NCBI RefSeq assembly: GCF_016907695.1
Contig: NZ_JAFBCK010000001.1
Span: 1,302,001 to 1,366,000, forward strand
Direction: 5' to 3'
From: Actinokineospora baliensis
GTDB taxonomy: Bacteria > Actinomycetota > Actinomycetes > Mycobacteriales > Pseudonocardiaceae
DNA length: 64,000 bases
The notes beneath the pieces were generated by a model. The model saw only the letters and a program-made list of their open reading frames with translations. It had not been told where the DNA came from and did no database searches. Position 1 is the first letter of the stretch; every line of letters begins with the position of its first letter. A program made the position numbers and the translations under genes. Of this stretch, positions 16,394-25,522 are shown in pieces.

Positions 16394-17560
16394 ATGACGA
16401 CGACCCGTTCGGAATCATCTGGTCATGGGCTCGGCATCGAGACCTACGGGATCCCCGGCCAGATCTTCAGCGTGCCGGTGCGGTTGGACATCGCCGACGG
16501 CGCGCACTCGATCAACGAGATGACCTCCTAGCAGACCGACAACGCCACCGACGGCGCGCGGATCGTCGACAGCGTGTGGAAGAGCGCCCAGGACTTCAAC
16601 AACCCCAGCGACTGGGCCTTCGACGGGCTCGCCGTGGGGCTGGACGCGCTCGGGTTCATCGCGAACCCGCTCGGCACGCTCGTCGGCGGGGGCATCGGGT
16701 GGTTGATCGAGCACGTGTCGTTCCTCAAGGAGCCGCTCGACGACCTCGCTGGCGACCCCGGTGCGATCAACGTCGTCGCCGCGACCTGGGGTGCGGTGGC
16801 CAAGGCGTGCGGCAAGCTCGGCGGCGACTACGCCCAGGCCGCCACCAGTCAGACCACGACCTGGACGGGGCAAGCGGGCGACGGCTACCGCACGGCGGCG
16901 GCCGCGCTGGCCGAGCAGGTCAAAGCACTGGAGGGGGCGGCGGATTCCGTCGCGAACGGCGTGCGGCGGACCGGCATGCTGGTCGCCGCGGTGCGCGGGG
17001 TGATCCGGGACATCATCGCCGACGTCGTGGCGGAGTTCCTCATCGCCGCCGTCGCCGCACTGGCGACGAGTTGGTGCACGTTCGGCGCTTCGGTGGCCGC
17101 GTTCACCGGCTGGGCCGTGGCCAGGGCGGCCGCCACCGCGGGCAAGATCGGCGGCAAGGTCGGCAAGCTGCTGATGAAGCTCGCCCAGGCCGTCCGCAAG
17201 TTCGACAACCTCAAGGGTATCTCCGACGCGCTCGCCAAGGCCTCGCTCGCCATCGCCCGCAAAGCGAGGAGCGTCGGCCAGGGGATCGGCAAGCACTACT
17301 CGTCGGTCAAGCAGATCGAGGACGGCATCGCCAAGGCCAACGGCGCGATCCGCGACAAGCTCGTGTTCGGCAACAGCACCGCGAAGGACGTCGCGAACAA
17401 GGTCGACGACTTCATGGCACCGCGCGGCCGCGACGGGTTCGCGGACGTGCTCAAACTGCCCTCGCTCGGCCGCACGGCGGGGTCCGAGTTCGTCAAGGAA
17501 GGCGCGAACTGGGACGAGAGCTACGCCAAGGGCCAGCAAGAGCTCAGCGAGAAGGAGTAG
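16394..17560 (+). pseudogene. WXG100/type VII-secretion-like protein interrupted by an in-frame TAG
   Basis: The frame from ATG 16394 reads 'MTTTRSESSGHGLGIETYG' up to codon 45, meets TAG at 16529-16531 (codon 46), and continues in the same frame to 17560. The downstream part can start at GTG 16574 and gives 328 residues. It holds a WXG-type helical hairpin ('TWTGQAGDGYRTAAAALA'), a hydrophobic alanine-rich stretch near residues 140-180 and a charged C-terminus. The amino-acid pattern runs smoothly across the stop, so a Trp-to-amber change or a sequencing error is likely. If translated from 16574 the product may still be made. Its end overlaps the convergent deaminase gene by 17 bp. Confidence 0.6.
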
Positions 17561-18869
17561 TAGTCCGGACGAGGCGGGAGGCCGCTGCTCTGGCTTTGGC
17601 CAGGGCGTCGGGCATCGACACGGTCGTGGGCTCGGTGTCGGCGACCACCTGGGTCCCGGCCACCCACACGTCCCGCACGGTTCGCGAACCCGCCGCCCAG
17701 ACCAGGTTGGACAGCAGGTGCTCGTCGGCGATGTCGGTGCCCGCGGCGAAGGCCGGGTCGTCGACGCCGAGGTGGACCACGTCGGCCCAGGCGCCGGGTT
17801 CGAGGGTGCCGATGTCCGAACGCGACAGTGCGGCCGCGCCGCCCCTGGTGGCCATGAGCAGCAGGTCTGCGGCGCGCAGCACCGTCGAGTCCATGGTGGA
17901 CACCCGGGCGAGCAGCCCGGCGAGGCGGACGTCCTCCCACAGGTCCAGGTCGTCGTTGCTGGCCGGGCCGTCGGTGCCCAGGCCGAGGGGGACGCCCGCG
18001 GCACGCAGGTCGGCGACGCGGGCGATGCCGGAGGCGAGTTTGGTGTTGGAGCCGGGGCAGTGGGCGACGCCGACGCGGTGGCGGACGAAGGTGCTGATGT
18101 CCGCGTCCGACAGGTGCACCGAGTGCGCGGCGAGCACCCGCCCGCCGAAGAGGCCGACCTGGTCGAGCAGGGCGGGGACCGTGCCGTACTCCGCCCGCTG
18201 CGCGACGTCCTCCGGCAGCGACTCGGCCACGTGGATCTGCACCAGCGCCCCCCGCTCCCGCGCCGCCGCCCCGACCTGGGCCAAGGCGTCGGGGGACAGG
18301 GTGTACGCGGAGTGCGGCCCGTACCCGATCTCGATCCGCTCACCGGGACCGAACCGCAGGCCGTCGTTGTCGATCCAGGCGCTGGTCTGCTCCAGCTGCG
18401 CGGCCCAGTCCCACCCGGGGGCGTCGATGATCGCGGGCGCCAGCACCAGCCTGGCCCCGGTGTCGAGCACCGCCCTGACCAGCTCCTCGCCGTAGAAGTA
18501 CATCTCCGCGCTGGTCGTCACGCCCGCGCGCAGCATCTCCAGCGACCCGAGCACCATGCCCGCGTACACGTCGTCCGGGGTCAACTGCGCCTCGGTCGGC
18601 CAGATCACCTCGGTCAGCCAGCGCATCAGCGGCAGGTCGCCGCCGAGGCCGCGCAGCAGGGTCATCGGGCTGTGCGCGTGCGCGTTGACCAGCCCGGGCA
18701 TCAGGATCCCGGTCACCTGCCTGCTCGGCCCACCCGACGGCGGCGCGTCGGCGGCGGGACCGACGTGGGTGATCCGGCCGTCGTCCCCGATGTCGAGGAC
18801 GGCGTCGCGGACCACGGTGCAGTCGGGGTCGCACGGGAGGATCACGGGTGCGTGCAGGCGCAGCGGCAT
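17544..18869 (-). CDS. Amidohydrolase of the TRZ/ATZ deaminase family
   Basis: 441 residues from ATG 18869. The metal-binding motifs of the subgroup that deaminates S-adenosylhomocysteine, 5'-deoxyadenosine, methylthioadenosine or guanine are all present: 'GLVNAHAHSPMTLLRG' near residue 60, 'VQIHVAES' near 215, 'AHSVHLSD' and 'GLGTDGPASNDDLD' near 300. Substrate is not determined by sequence; an adenosine-derivative deaminase is the best guess. It follows the epimerase gene by 20 nt on the minus strand and is likely in its operon. Confidence 0.9.
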   Translation of the reverse strand: MPLRLHAPVILPCDPDCTVVRDAVLDIGDDGRITHVGPAADAPPSGGPSRQVTGILMPGLVNAHAHSPMTLLRGLGGDLPLMRWLTEVIWPTEAQLTPDDVYAGMVLGSLEMLRAGVTTSAEMYFYGEELVRAVLDTGARLVLAPAIIDAPGWDWAAQLEQTSAWIDNDGLRFGPGERIEIGYGPHSAYTLSPDALAQVGAAARERGALVQIHVAESLPEDVAQRAEYGTVPALLDQVGLFGGRVLAAHSVHLSDADISTFVRHRVGVAHCPGSNTKLASGIARVADLRAAGVPLGLGTDGPASNDDLDLWEDVRLAGLLARVSTMDSTVLRAADLLLMATRGGAAALSRSDIGTLEPGAWADVVHLGVDDPAFAAGTDIADEHLLSNLVWAAGSRTVRDVWVAGTQVVADTEPTTVSMPDALAKARAAASRLVRTTTPSR

Positions 18870-18889
18870 GCCTGGATCTTGCCGGCCGC

Positions 18890-19738
18890 TCAGGCGGCCG
18901 ACACCAGGTCGTCCTGGATACCTCGCCCGATCGTGGGTGACCAGCCCAGCGCCCGGATCCGCGCGGTGTCGAGCACGGCGTCCGCGGCCAGGAAACCCGC
19001 GCCCCAGCCGTGCGCGGCGGTGGCCTCGTCCAGCGACCACGCGGCGACCGGGACAGCCGCGGCGGCGCCGACGGCGGTCATGAGTTCGACCAGGGACAGG
19101 TGCCCGTCGGCGACGTGGAACGCGCCGCTCGCCGTGGACTCCAGCAGCGCAGCGTAGGCGAGCGCGAGGTCGCGGACGTGCACCGTCGACCAGCGGTTCT
19201 GGCCGTCGCCGATGTACCTGGCCACCCCGTCGGCCGCGGCCTGGGCGACCAGCCTCAGCACCGGCCCGCCGCCGTCGCCGTAGACCATCGGCGGGCGGAC
19301 GACGACCCCGCGGACGTGCGAGTCCAGCACCCGCGCCTCCGCCTCGGCCAGCCAAGCCAGCGGCCCTTCGACAGCGGCGGTGTCGTCTTCGGTCACCGGC
19401 GTCCGCGAGGACCTGGCCCGCGGCGCCCCCGTGGTCGTGACGAACACGCCGCCGCTCATCGCGCCCAGCATGGCGGTCACGGCGGCCCGGTCGACCTCGG
19501 CGCGGTCGGCGGTCTCGGTTGCGGCGGTGTGCACGACCCCGTCGCCGCCCGCCGCGGCAGCGGCCAGCGTGTCGAGGTCGGTCAGGTCCGCGAGGACCGG
19601 CTCGGCGCCGTGGCCGCGCACGACGGCCTCGGCGAGCGGGGTGCGGGCCAGGCCGCGGACGCGGTGGCCGCGGGCGATGAGGGTCCTGGTGAGCGCGGAT
19701 CCGATGTACCCGCTCGCCCCGGTGACGAAGAAGTCCAC
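18890..19738 (-). CDS. NAD(P)-dependent epimerase/dehydratase-family protein
   Basis: 282 residues. The N-terminal Rossmann motif is 'FVTGASGYIGSALT'. 'VVRPPMVYGDGGG' near residue 150 takes the place of the YxxxK region of extended SDRs, so this is an atypical extended SDR or NmrA-like reductase. It is transcribed away from an AraC regulator across a short intergenic region with an inverted repeat. It is the first gene of a probable two-gene operon with the deaminase. Confidence 0.88.
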   Translation of the reverse strand: MDFFVTGASGYIGSALTRTLIARGHRVRGLARTPLAEAVVRGHGAEPVLADLTDLDTLAAAAAGGDGVVHTAATETADRAEVDRAAVTAMLGAMSGGVFVTTTGAPRARSSRTPVTEDDTAAVEGPLAWLAEAEARVLDSHVRGVVVRPPMVYGDGGGPVLRLVAQAAADGVARYIGDGQNRWSTVHVRDLALAYAALLESTASGAFHVADGHLSLVELMTAVGAAAAVPVAAWSLDEATAAHGWGAGFLAADAVLDTARIRALGWSPTIGRGIQDDLVSAA

Positions 19739-19740
19739 TG

Positions 19741-19768
19741 TGGTCTCTCCCGTTCTGGTGGTAGACCA
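19741..19768. promoter_or_regulatory. Inverted repeat between epimerase and AraC regulator
   Basis: TGGTCT (19741-19746) and AGACCA (19763-19768) form a perfect inverted repeat with a 16-bp spacer. It lies in the 44-bp gap between the divergent genes and is a candidate operator for the AraC protein. Confidence 0.4.
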
Positions 19769-19782
19769 AACGTAGGAATCAG

Positions 19783-20733
19783 GTGTGGGTGGCGGGAATG
19801 CTCGGGGGTCCAGGCTTCATGCGCGACGGTCCAGGGGACGTGTTGTCGACGCTGCTGCGGCAGGTCCGCATCGGCGTGGCCAGGTTCGGGCGGGTCGAGC
19901 TGGGTGCACCGTGGGGTGTCCGGCTGGCGCAGCGGGACACCGTCTCGATGCACCTCTTGCTCCAAGGGGACCTGTGGGTGGACGACAGCCCTCTCGCGGT
20001 CGGCGACCTCTTGGTGCTCCACAGCGCGTCCCACACTCTGCGCAACCACCCGGGTGCGGACGTTGTGGCGGAGCCGGACTGGCCGAGCGAAGGCGAGCTC
20101 GCGGTGTACCGGCGGCACGGTGGGGACGGCACACGCACTGTGCTGCTTTGTGCGGAGCTGACCATAGAGGGCGCTGGACGCTCCCTCCTCCTCCGAGCGC
20201 TACCGCCGGTGGTGCACCTTCCGTCGAGCCTGCCCAGCTTCGAAGCCCTCCTCGACGCGCTCAGGGACGAGATCCGGGAACGCCGCCCCGCGACCGAGGT
20301 GATCGCGGCCCGGTTGATCGAGTTGGTGCTCTTGCAGGTCATCCGGGTCGAGCTGGCCCGGCCCGCCGAGTCGGGGGCGTGGCGGGCGGCGCTGGCCGAC
20401 GGTCGGGTCGGGCGGGCGTTGGCGGCGATCTACACCGAGCCCGCCCGCGGCTGGACGGTCGCGGGCCTGGCTCGGGTCGCGGGGATGAGCCGGGCCGCGT
20501 TCGCGCCGCGGTTCCGGGAGCTGGTCGGGGAGGGGCCGGGGGCGCACCTGGCCCGCTGGCGGATGGACCTGGCGAAGGCGATGCTGCTGGAGCACCCGGA
20601 GCGGTCGGTCGCGCAGGTCGCGGCGGCGGTCGGGTACGCCAGCGAGTTCGCCTTCAGCGCGGCGTTTCGCCGGGTCACCGGCTCGCCACCGGGGCGCTAC
20701 CGGAATACCCACTTGCCCGAGGACGCTGTCTAG
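19783..20733 (+). CDS. AraC-family transcriptional regulator with cupin-type sensor domain
   Basis: Up to 316 residues. Possible starts are GTG 19783, ATG 19798 and ATG 19819; the last fits the family best, since 'GDVLSTLLRQVRIGV' normally begins near residue 5-10. The N-terminal half resembles the AraC_binding_2/cupin_6 domain of actinobacterial regulators ('HLLLQGDLWV', 'GDLLVLHSASHTLR'). The C-terminal ~100 residues carry two HTH motifs ('TVAGLARVAGMSRAAFAPRF', 'SVAQVAAAVGYASEFAFSAA'). It probably controls the divergent epimerase-deaminase operon. Confidence 0.9.
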   Translation: MWVAGMLGGPGFMRDGPGDVLSTLLRQVRIGVARFGRVELGAPWGVRLAQRDTVSMHLLLQGDLWVDDSPLAVGDLLVLHSASHTLRNHPGADVVAEPDWPSEGELAVYRRHGGDGTRTVLLCAELTIEGAGRSLLLRALPPVVHLPSSLPSFEALLDALRDEIRERRPATEVIAARLIELVLLQVIRVELARPAESGAWRAALADGRVGRALAAIYTEPARGWTVAGLARVAGMSRAAFAPRFRELVGEGPGAHLARWRMDLAKAMLLEHPERSVAQVAAAVGYASEFAFSAAFRRVTGSPPGRYRNTHLPEDAV

Positions 20734-20776
20734 GTGAAACACTGCGGCAATACATAGGATGATCGGAGGCCCGCGC

Positions 20777-21685
20777 ATGGCGAGTCGGCAGGGCTTCTGG
20801 TTCGGGTTCTTCGCCTACCTCGCGTGGGGCTTCTTCCCGCTGTACTGGCCGCTGCTCGCCCCGGCCACCCCGGTGGAGATCCTGGCCCACCGGATCTGCT
20901 GGTCGCTGGTCGTCGTCGCGGCGATCCTGCTGGTCGGCAAGCGCTGGCAGCACCTGCGCGCGATCAACCGGCGCAAGCTCGGCTTCATCTCCGTCGGCGC
21001 GCTGACCATCGGCCTCAACTGGGGCATGTACATCTACGGCGTCAACAGCAACCAGGTGGTCGAGACCGCCCTGGGCTACTTCATCAACCCCCTGGTCACC
21101 ATCGCCCTAGGCGTGGTGTTCATGGGCGAGCGGCTGCGGCCCGCGCAGTGGATCGGCCTCGCGGTCGCGTTCGCCGCCGTAGTGGAGCTGACCTTCGACT
21201 ACGGCAGGCTGCCGTGGATCGCACTGACCCTGGCGTTCTCCTTCGGCACCTACGGCCTGATGAAGAAGAAGGCCGACGTCGGCTCGAGCGAGGGCCTGGC
21301 GCTGGAGACGGCGATCCTCACCCCGCTCGCGTTCGGGTTCCTGGTGTTCACCCACAGCACCGGCGGCGGCACGTTCGGCCACGCGGGCTGGCTCAACGCC
21401 GTGCTCCTGGCGGGCACCGGCCTGATCACCGCCATCCCGCTGCTGCTGTTCGGCGCCGCGGCGACCAAGGTCCCGATGACCACGCTGGGCCTGCTGCAGT
21501 ACTTCGTGCCGATCATCCAGTTCGCCATCGGCCTGCTGATCTTCCACGAGCACATGACCACCGCCCGCTGGGTCGGCTTCGGCCTGGTCTGGCTGGCGCT
21601 GATCATCATCACCACCGAGTCGCTGCTCACCCGGCGCCGGGTCGGGGCGCGGCGGGTGGCCCAGCCGGAGCCGGAACTGGTCTAG
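20777..21685 (+). CDS. rarD: EamA-family permease RarD
   Basis: 302 residues, ten predicted helices, starting 'MASRQGFWFGFFAYLAWGFF'. I choose ATG 20777 because GGAGG (20765-20769) lies 7 nt upstream; the ATG at 20759 precedes this RBS. RarD-type signatures are 'PVEILAHRICWSL', 'NWGMYIYGVNSNQVVE' and 'LGLLQYFVPIIQFAIG'. The family is drug/metabolite transporter-like and its substrate is not established. The stop overlaps the convergent DUF3052 gene by 4 bp. Confidence 0.93.
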   Translation: MASRQGFWFGFFAYLAWGFFPLYWPLLAPATPVEILAHRICWSLVVVAAILLVGKRWQHLRAINRRKLGFISVGALTIGLNWGMYIYGVNSNQVVETALGYFINPLVTIALGVVFMGERLRPAQWIGLAVAFAAVVELTFDYGRLPWIALTLAFSFGTYGLMKKKADVGSSEGLALETAILTPLAFGFLVFTHSTGGGTFGHAGWLNAVLLAGTGLITAIPLLLFGAAATKVPMTTLGLLQYFVPIIQFAIGLLIFHEHMTTARWVGFGLVWLALIIITTESLLTRRRVGARRVAQPEPELV

Positions 21686-22071
21686 CGGTCGACCAGCCTG
21701 CGGACCAGCTTCAACCCCGACCACACCGCGTCGACCGCGCACACCTTCACGTCGACAAGGCCGTTGGCCAGCGCGTGCCCCCGGACCCCGTTCTCGTCCA
21801 GGTCGGTCGGCACCTTCGCGGCCTTCTTCGGCCAGGCCACCCACAGCGCGCCGTCCACCTTGAGCCGCGCCACCGACGGCGCCCAGCCGCGCACCAGGTC
21901 GGCGGTCCACGGGCAGAACAGCAGCACCACGTCGTAAGGCTCGCGGCCCGCGCGACTGTGGTGGGGCGCGCCGAGGTCGAACCCGGCAGGCGCGCCGGAC
22001 ACGAGCACCCTGGACTCCGCCTTCACGCCCAGCTTCTGGGCCAGCGGCTTGCCCGAGTACCCGGCTGTCAC
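21682..22071 (-). CDS. DUF3052 family protein
   Basis: 129 residues from GTG 22071, which overlaps the stop of the GT87 gene (GTGA). It starts 'MTAGYSGKPLAQKLGVK' and has 'LFCPWTADLVRGW' and 'VDGALWVAWPKKAA', the pattern of the small actinobacterial DUF3052 proteins. There are no membrane segments. It is the last gene of the nfo-GT87-DUF3052 operon. Function unknown. Confidence 0.88.
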   Translation of the reverse strand: MTAGYSGKPLAQKLGVKAESRVLVSGAPAGFDLGAPHHSRAGREPYDVVLLFCPWTADLVRGWAPSVARLKVDGALWVAWPKKAAKVPTDLDENGVRGHALANGLVDVKVCAVDAVWSGLKLVRRLVDR

Positions 22072-23495
22072 GTCCGGGCCGGACTGGGCACCGGTTCGTC
22101 GACGGTGTCCTTCGCGCTGAGGAACGCGATGAACATGCCGACCAGCAACGCGGCCCGACCCCAGACGCCGATCATCACCGCCTGCGCGGCGAAGCCCTCG
22201 TAGATGCCCGACGGCTGCCGGGCCGCGATCTGGGCGAACCAGAGGAAGATGCCGATCCCCATCGCCAGGTCCGCGACGCAGTACGCGGCGATCCAGCCCC
22301 AGCGCAGGTTCAGCAGCACGAACATCGGCACCAGCCACAGCGTGTACTGCGGCGAGTGGACCTTGTGCAGCAGCAGGAAGCCGCACAGCATGGCCGCCGA
22401 CACCGCGATCCACGGGTAGGTGCCCTCGCGCTGAAACCGGATCCAGCCGATCACGCAGGCCACGGCGAACGAGGCGAACACCAGCAGCGGGGACATGATC
22501 CCGATGTACTCGTGCACGGTGACGTTCTGCGGGTCCGAGTCCGGCCGCAGCGCCCAGAACCAGATCGAGTTCGCGGTGATGTCGGCCTTGCGCTGCCCCT
22601 GGAAGACGAACGACGCCAGCCAGCCCTCGCGCCCGGCGATGGCGAACGGCAGGTTCACCGCGATCGCCGTGCCCATGGCGACCAGAGCGACCCGCACCAT
22701 CCCGGCGATATCGCGGGTCTTACCGGTGGGCAGCTCTCGACCGCCGCGGCCGCCGGTGAGCACGTAGAGCATCAGCGGCAGCACAAAGATGGCCGGATAG
22801 AGCTTGAACGCGAACCCGAGGCCGAGCAGCACTGCGCTAAGAGTCGCGCGCTGCACTAGAGGACGGTCCACACCCCGCGAACCCCAACCGCGGTGCACGA
22901 CATAGACGGCAGCGACCGCGCAGGCCACAACCGGTAGCTCCCAGTTGTGGAAGGCGTACATGACCAGCGGTGGCGACACGGCCCACAAGAGCGCTCGCCA
23001 GCGCGACAGCCTGCCGAGCAGCCACGCGGTCAGCAGTCCGAACGGCGCCATGAGCAGGGCGGACGCCAGCAAGAACCCGGCGTCGGTGTGCACGAGCAGC
23101 GCGCCCGCCCAGATGAGCAGCCCGGTCAGGACCGGGTACTCGACGGTGCCGCCCGAGAGCTCGCCGGTCGCGGAGATCTTGCCGTGCACGTACGGGAACA
23201 CGTGCCGGTCGACATCGCGGCCGATCCACAGGTACTGGATGTCGGAGTAGCAGACGTCGGCGTACTTGCGCTCGTCGAAGTCCGGCTGGCTGCGGCCCCA
23301 GGTGTCGAACTGCGGGCCGGTGCAGCGGTCCTTGTTCGCGAACCCGAGCAGCAGGGTGACCCCGCACAGCAGCACGAGCACCGCGAGCGCGCCCCGGCCC
23401 AACCGCGCGGCGGTGCCGCCCCCCAGCCGCGCCGGGGTGCCCTCCGGCTCGCCTGCCGGTGCGGCGGCGGTGACGCCAGCGGGCACGGTGCTCAC
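22068..23495 (-). CDS. GT87-family mannosyltransferase-like membrane protein
   Basis: 475 residues with about eleven membrane helices after a ~35-residue disordered N-terminus. It shares 'DVCYSDIQYLW', 'TVEYPVLTGLL' and 'HSPQYTLWLVPM' with the GT87 protein at 5557-7239, so the two are paralogues. The family uses polyprenyl-phosphate-linked sugars on the outer face of the membrane. The GTG start 23495 overlaps the nfo stop and its own stop overlaps the DUF3052 start, so the three genes are translationally coupled. Acceptor is unknown. Confidence 0.85.
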   Translation of the reverse strand: MSTVPAGVTAAAPAGEPEGTPARLGGGTAARLGRGALAVLVLLCGVTLLLGFANKDRCTGPQFDTWGRSQPDFDERKYADVCYSDIQYLWIGRDVDRHVFPYVHGKISATGELSGGTVEYPVLTGLLIWAGALLVHTDAGFLLASALLMAPFGLLTAWLLGRLSRWRALLWAVSPPLVMYAFHNWELPVVACAVAAVYVVHRGWGSRGVDRPLVQRATLSAVLLGLGFAFKLYPAIFVLPLMLYVLTGGRGGRELPTGKTRDIAGMVRVALVAMGTAIAVNLPFAIAGREGWLASFVFQGQRKADITANSIWFWALRPDSDPQNVTVHEYIGIMSPLLVFASFAVACVIGWIRFQREGTYPWIAVSAAMLCGFLLLHKVHSPQYTLWLVPMFVLLNLRWGWIAAYCVADLAMGIGIFLWFAQIAARQPSGIYEGFAAQAVMIGVWGRAALLVGMFIAFLSAKDTVDEPVPSPART

Positions 23496-24262
23496 CGTCC
23501 GAGCGCCTCACGCAGGAACGCGATATCCGCGGCTTGGCCCTCGGCGGGCGTCTCGACCACGACCGGGGCGCCCGCCGCGGCGACCACCTCGACCAGCTGG
23601 TCGGCGTCGATGGTGCCGGTGGCGATGTTGTCGTGCCGGTCGCGCGCCGAGCCGAACTCGTCGCGGGAGCTGTTGAGGTGCACCAGGTCGATCCGGCCGG
23701 TGATCGCCTTGACCCGGTCGACGATGCCGACCAGGTCCTCACCAGCGGCGAAGGCGTGGCAGGTGTCGAGGCAGAAGCCCGCGCCGAACTCGGCGACGGC
23801 GTCCCAGAGCCGGGCCAGCACGTCGAACCGGCGGGCCATGGCGTTGTCGCCGCCCGCGGTGTTCTCGATCAGGATCGGCACGCCGAAGCCGCCCTCGGCG
23901 TGCTGGCGCTCGAAGAACTTGCGCCAGTTGTCGATGCCGACCTGCGGGTCCTCGGCCTTGTTGACGTGCCCGCCGTGCACCACCAGGCCCTTCGCGCCGA
24001 CCTTGGCCGCTGCGTCGGCGTGCTGGGTGATCAGCTTGCGGGAGGGGATCCGGATCCGGTTGTTCGTCGACGCCAGGTTGACCACGTAGGGCGAGTGCAC
24101 GAACAGGGTGAGGTCGGTCGCGAGCAGCTCGTCGGTCTTGGGGTGCGGCTTGGGCGCCTTCCAGTCCTGCGGGTCGGCGAGGAAGAACTGCACCACGTCG
24201 GCGCCGCGTTCGCGCGCTGCGTCGAGCGGGTCGTCATCGCGGACGTGGGCACCGATGCTCAT
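23492..24262 (-). CDS. nfo: Deoxyribonuclease IV (endonuclease IV family AP endonuclease)
   Basis: 256 residues from ATG 24262. It is a TIM-barrel AP endonuclease with the three-zinc-site motifs: 'LFVHSPYVVNLAS' near residue 55, 'VVHGGHV' near 95, 'LIENTAGG' near 130, 'GFCLDTCHAFAAGED' near 165 and 'VHLNSSRDEFGSARDRHDNI' near 195. It cleaves 5' to abasic sites in base-excision repair. TACCCT on the minus strand ends 8 nt before the ATG, so the mRNA may be leaderless. First gene of a coupled three-gene operon. Confidence 0.93.
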   Translation of the reverse strand: MSIGAHVRDDDPLDAARERGADVVQFFLADPQDWKAPKPHPKTDELLATDLTLFVHSPYVVNLASTNNRIRIPSRKLITQHADAAAKVGAKGLVVHGGHVNKAEDPQVGIDNWRKFFERQHAEGGFGVPILIENTAGGDNAMARRFDVLARLWDAVAEFGAGFCLDTCHAFAAGEDLVGIVDRVKAITGRIDLVHLNSSRDEFGSARDRHDNIATGTIDADQLVEVVAAAGAPVVVETPAEGQAADIAFLREALGR

Positions 24263-24468
24263 GGCCGGAAAGGGTAGTCGTCGACTCCGACCGTGGGACC
24301 CCTCGGTGGTCGGTGAATCAGCGTCCCGGTGGGCCCCCGACCGGCCCGTCTGCTCCAACCGGGCTAACGCGAAGCACTTTCGTGGAAACCCATCGCCAGC
24401 ACGTCACCATGTCGGGTTACAGTCGTTGTCTCCCAGTGAAGCTACTCGCCGGTATTCGGAGGATCTTC

Positions 24469-25461
24469 ATGCGACGGCGTGGCAAGTTCTACGCGACCGG
24501 GCTCGTGCTGATCATCGGTGGCACGGCCGCCGGTGTGCTGGCGGGCGCAGGCACGGCCGCGGCCGCCCCGCCGATCGTGGTCGGCAGCTGCGCGACCACC
24601 ATCCAAGGCGCGCCGGGCACCCCGATCTCGCTGAGCCCGACCGCGGTCCTCGACCCGGTCTTGCGCGTGGTCAACGCCGTCCCGCTCTTAGGCCCAACGC
24701 TGTCCGGCGGGGTCCGCAGCGCGGTCACCTCCATGGGCAACATCCCGCTCGGCGTCATCCCGGCGGCGAACTCGACGATCTCCGGCACCACCATCGCGTC
24801 CGCGGCGGTACCGCAGATCAAAGACGCGATCTCCAAGGTCCCCCTGATCGGCCAAGCACTCACCGGCATCGTCTCCGGCGTCCAAGGCGCCCTGACCACC
24901 GGCTGCGCCATCACGGTGACCGTGGTCAACACCGTCACAGCGCCCATCCAGGACGGCGCGGGTGCGGTCGCGGGCGCGGTCGAGAAGGGCGCCGCGGCCC
25001 TACCCCTGGTCCCCGGCACCCCCGGCGTCCCGAACAAGCCCGGCACCAACCCGTCGCCCGGCACCGGGGGCAACCCGCAGACCCCACCCGGGACACCCGG
25101 CGGCCCGAACACCTCGGTGGTCGGCGGCATCAACCCGGGAAGCCTGCCCCTCTACGGCTCCGGCCTGGCCCTAGGCCGCTCCCCGATGTCCGACTACTCG
25201 GGCGTCCCCTACGCCCAAGCAGGCCTGTTCTCCCCCTCACCCGGCATCCGCTACGGCGGCTCCATCCCCGGGTACGCCCCCCAGTTCGGCATCCTCGGCA
25301 CCGGCGACGCCGACGGCGTCCAAGCAGCGGGCCACGCCGAAGCCCTCGACGCCCCGAACAGCCGCGGTGTCGGACTACCGGTGCTGCTCGCCGTACTGGC
25401 CCTCTCGGGGGTCACCGCCGCGCTGGTCCGCACCTGGGTCCTGCGCCGCACCCCCGCCTGA
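24469..25461 (+). CDS. Secreted, membrane-anchored protein of unknown function
   Basis: 330 residues from ATG 24469, chosen for GGAGGA at 24458-24463. The signal peptide 'MRRRGKFYATGLVLIIGG' ends near 'AGTAAAAPP'. A ~130-residue small-residue-rich domain with two Cys follows, then a Pro/Gly-rich linker ('GTPGVPNKPGTNPSPG') and a C-terminal membrane helix 'VLLAVLALSGVTAALV' with a 'RRTPA' tail. The layout suggests a wall-spanning protein held in the membrane. I do not recognise the family. It has one TTA codon at 24688. Confidence 0.75.
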   Translation: MRRRGKFYATGLVLIIGGTAAGVLAGAGTAAAAPPIVVGSCATTIQGAPGTPISLSPTAVLDPVLRVVNAVPLLGPTLSGGVRSAVTSMGNIPLGVIPAANSTISGTTIASAAVPQIKDAISKVPLIGQALTGIVSGVQGALTTGCAITVTVVNTVTAPIQDGAGAVAGAVEKGAAALPLVPGTPGVPNKPGTNPSPGTGGNPQTPPGTPGGPNTSVVGGINPGSLPLYGSGLALGRSPMSDYSGVPYAQAGLFSPSPGIRYGGSIPGYAPQFGILGTGDADGVQAAGHAEALDAPNSRGVGLPVLLAVLALSGVTAALVRTWVLRRTPA

Positions 25462-25522
25462 CCGCAGCTGGGTGCTGCGCGGGACGTGAGCGGGGAGCTG
25501 TTACGCTGCGTCCGCTAAAGAC

